DNA of 64,000 nt, from the NCBI GenBank assembly GCA_963770375.1, contig CAVYPM010000022.1, forward strand, positions 185,909 to 249,908, in the 5' to 3' direction. Origin of the DNA: DASVBE01 sp963770375 (GTDB lineage Bacteria; Actinomycetota; Actinomycetes; Streptosporangiales; Streptosporangiaceae). The notes below the pieces were generated by a model. The model made no database searches and was not told the origin of the DNA. It saw nothing but the letters and a program-made list of their open reading frames with translations. The position numbers were made by a program, and so were the translations under genes. This document shows positions 63,672-64,000 of the stretch, piece after piece (within the stretch, counting starts at the first letter, position 1; each line of letters opens with the position of its first letter).

Positions 63672-64000
63672 CCGGCCCACCTCCCGTGCCGCCCGGCACT
63701 GAGCCGCGAGCATTGCTCCCCGCGCGGCCACAGCCGGGATGGCCAGGGCGCTCAAGACGTGGCATTCCTCCTCATGCGCTCCTGATGAGCCCATCATGCG
63801 GCGCCCATGGCGGCGGGGACATCACCCGGAAAGGAGGAACTCGGCTCCAGGCCAGCCGAGGTCATCATGGAATGCGGCTGCGAGCGAACCCAGCAGCCAG
63901 CCCTAGATGCGCGCCCGGGGCGGGCGCTTACCCCCAGGCGCCCGGGGAGACCGGTCACGTGAGGGCACACTGCGGCCCTGTCGCGGTGAGGCTCATGTGC
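63672..64000. other. Upstream region of the DUF2252 copy to window end
   Basis: No gene is seen. GGACATCACCCGGAAAGG at 63818 parallels GGACATTACCCAGATAGG upstream of the intact DUF2252 gene, so the duplicated part includes this leader. Confidence 0.45.

Overview
This is about 64 kb of very GC-rich DNA with actinobacterial gene content: LAL/MalT-type LuxR regulators, a 'sulfolipid-addressing' GAP protein, an F420-type nitroreductase fragment, a SHOCT/PLDc_N protein and frequent GTG/TTG starts with strong Shine-Dalgarno sites. A Streptosporangiales- or Frankia-like soil actinomycete is likely, but the genus cannot be fixed from the sequence.

Left part (1 to ~18.9 kb) looks like ordinary chromosome. 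It starts with the end of an SPFH protein gene and an Arc-type regulator, then a 2OG-Fe(II) dioxygenase. Next is a minus-strand operon with four-base start/stop overlaps: SWIM-protein remnant > DUF5691 > MoxR AAA+ ATPase > DUF5682 > VWA protein. In this operon the SWIM gene lacks its zinc-finger half and DUF5691 carries a frameshift. Then come a secreted beta-propeller protein, a cytochrome P450, a three-unit TPR-like repeat protein, a BrkB/YihY membrane protein, a GAP family protein, an SDR without the catalytic Tyr, a frameshifted aldo/keto reductase and a beta-hydroxyacid dehydrogenase. This part ends at a terminator and the 3' half of a tRNA-Glu(CUC) gene (18.95 kb), a typical integration scar.

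Right part (~19 to 64 kb) is an accessory mosaic. It holds an ISL3 remnant, IS30 and IS110 scraps, a complete IS3 element (21896-23279, with terminal inverted repeats) whose orfB is frameshifted, and short truncated pieces of unrelated genes (JAMM protease, ImmA/IrrE peptidase, Ddn-like reductase). Intact genes between them include an ABC-type solute-binding lipoprotein, a LAL regulator, a SulP permease, a K+ channel, a ClC channel coupled to a MarC protein, a DUF2252 protein, a LURP-one protein and a DUF1622 membrane protein. An operon at 48.7-54.5 kb encodes a glycine-zipper stress-type domain protein, a two-repeat ferredoxin-like protein, a Dyp-type peroxidase and a 967-residue arylsulfatase whose N-terminus is a second copy of the glycine-zipper domain.

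The right part is internally duplicated. A PRMT-like/SHOCT/NTF2-like/GNAT block occurs twice in inverted orientation (24988-26881 and 59153-60842). A SulP block occurs twice in inverted orientation (31592-33624 intact, 56611-58773 with three frameshifts). Carboxymuconolactone-decarboxylase-like genes, PLDc_N genes, DUF2252 genes and LAL regulators each occur as a fuller copy plus fragments. A 19-bp motif of fixed spacing (TTACCC, six variable bases, then GG[A/G]GGATG) occurs nine times, mostly 50-250 bp upstream of these repeated accessory genes. It is the best candidate here for an undescribed regulatory or repeat element. Many genes carry single-base indels; some are clearly decay (diverged second copies), but others, in conserved operons, could be assembly errors.
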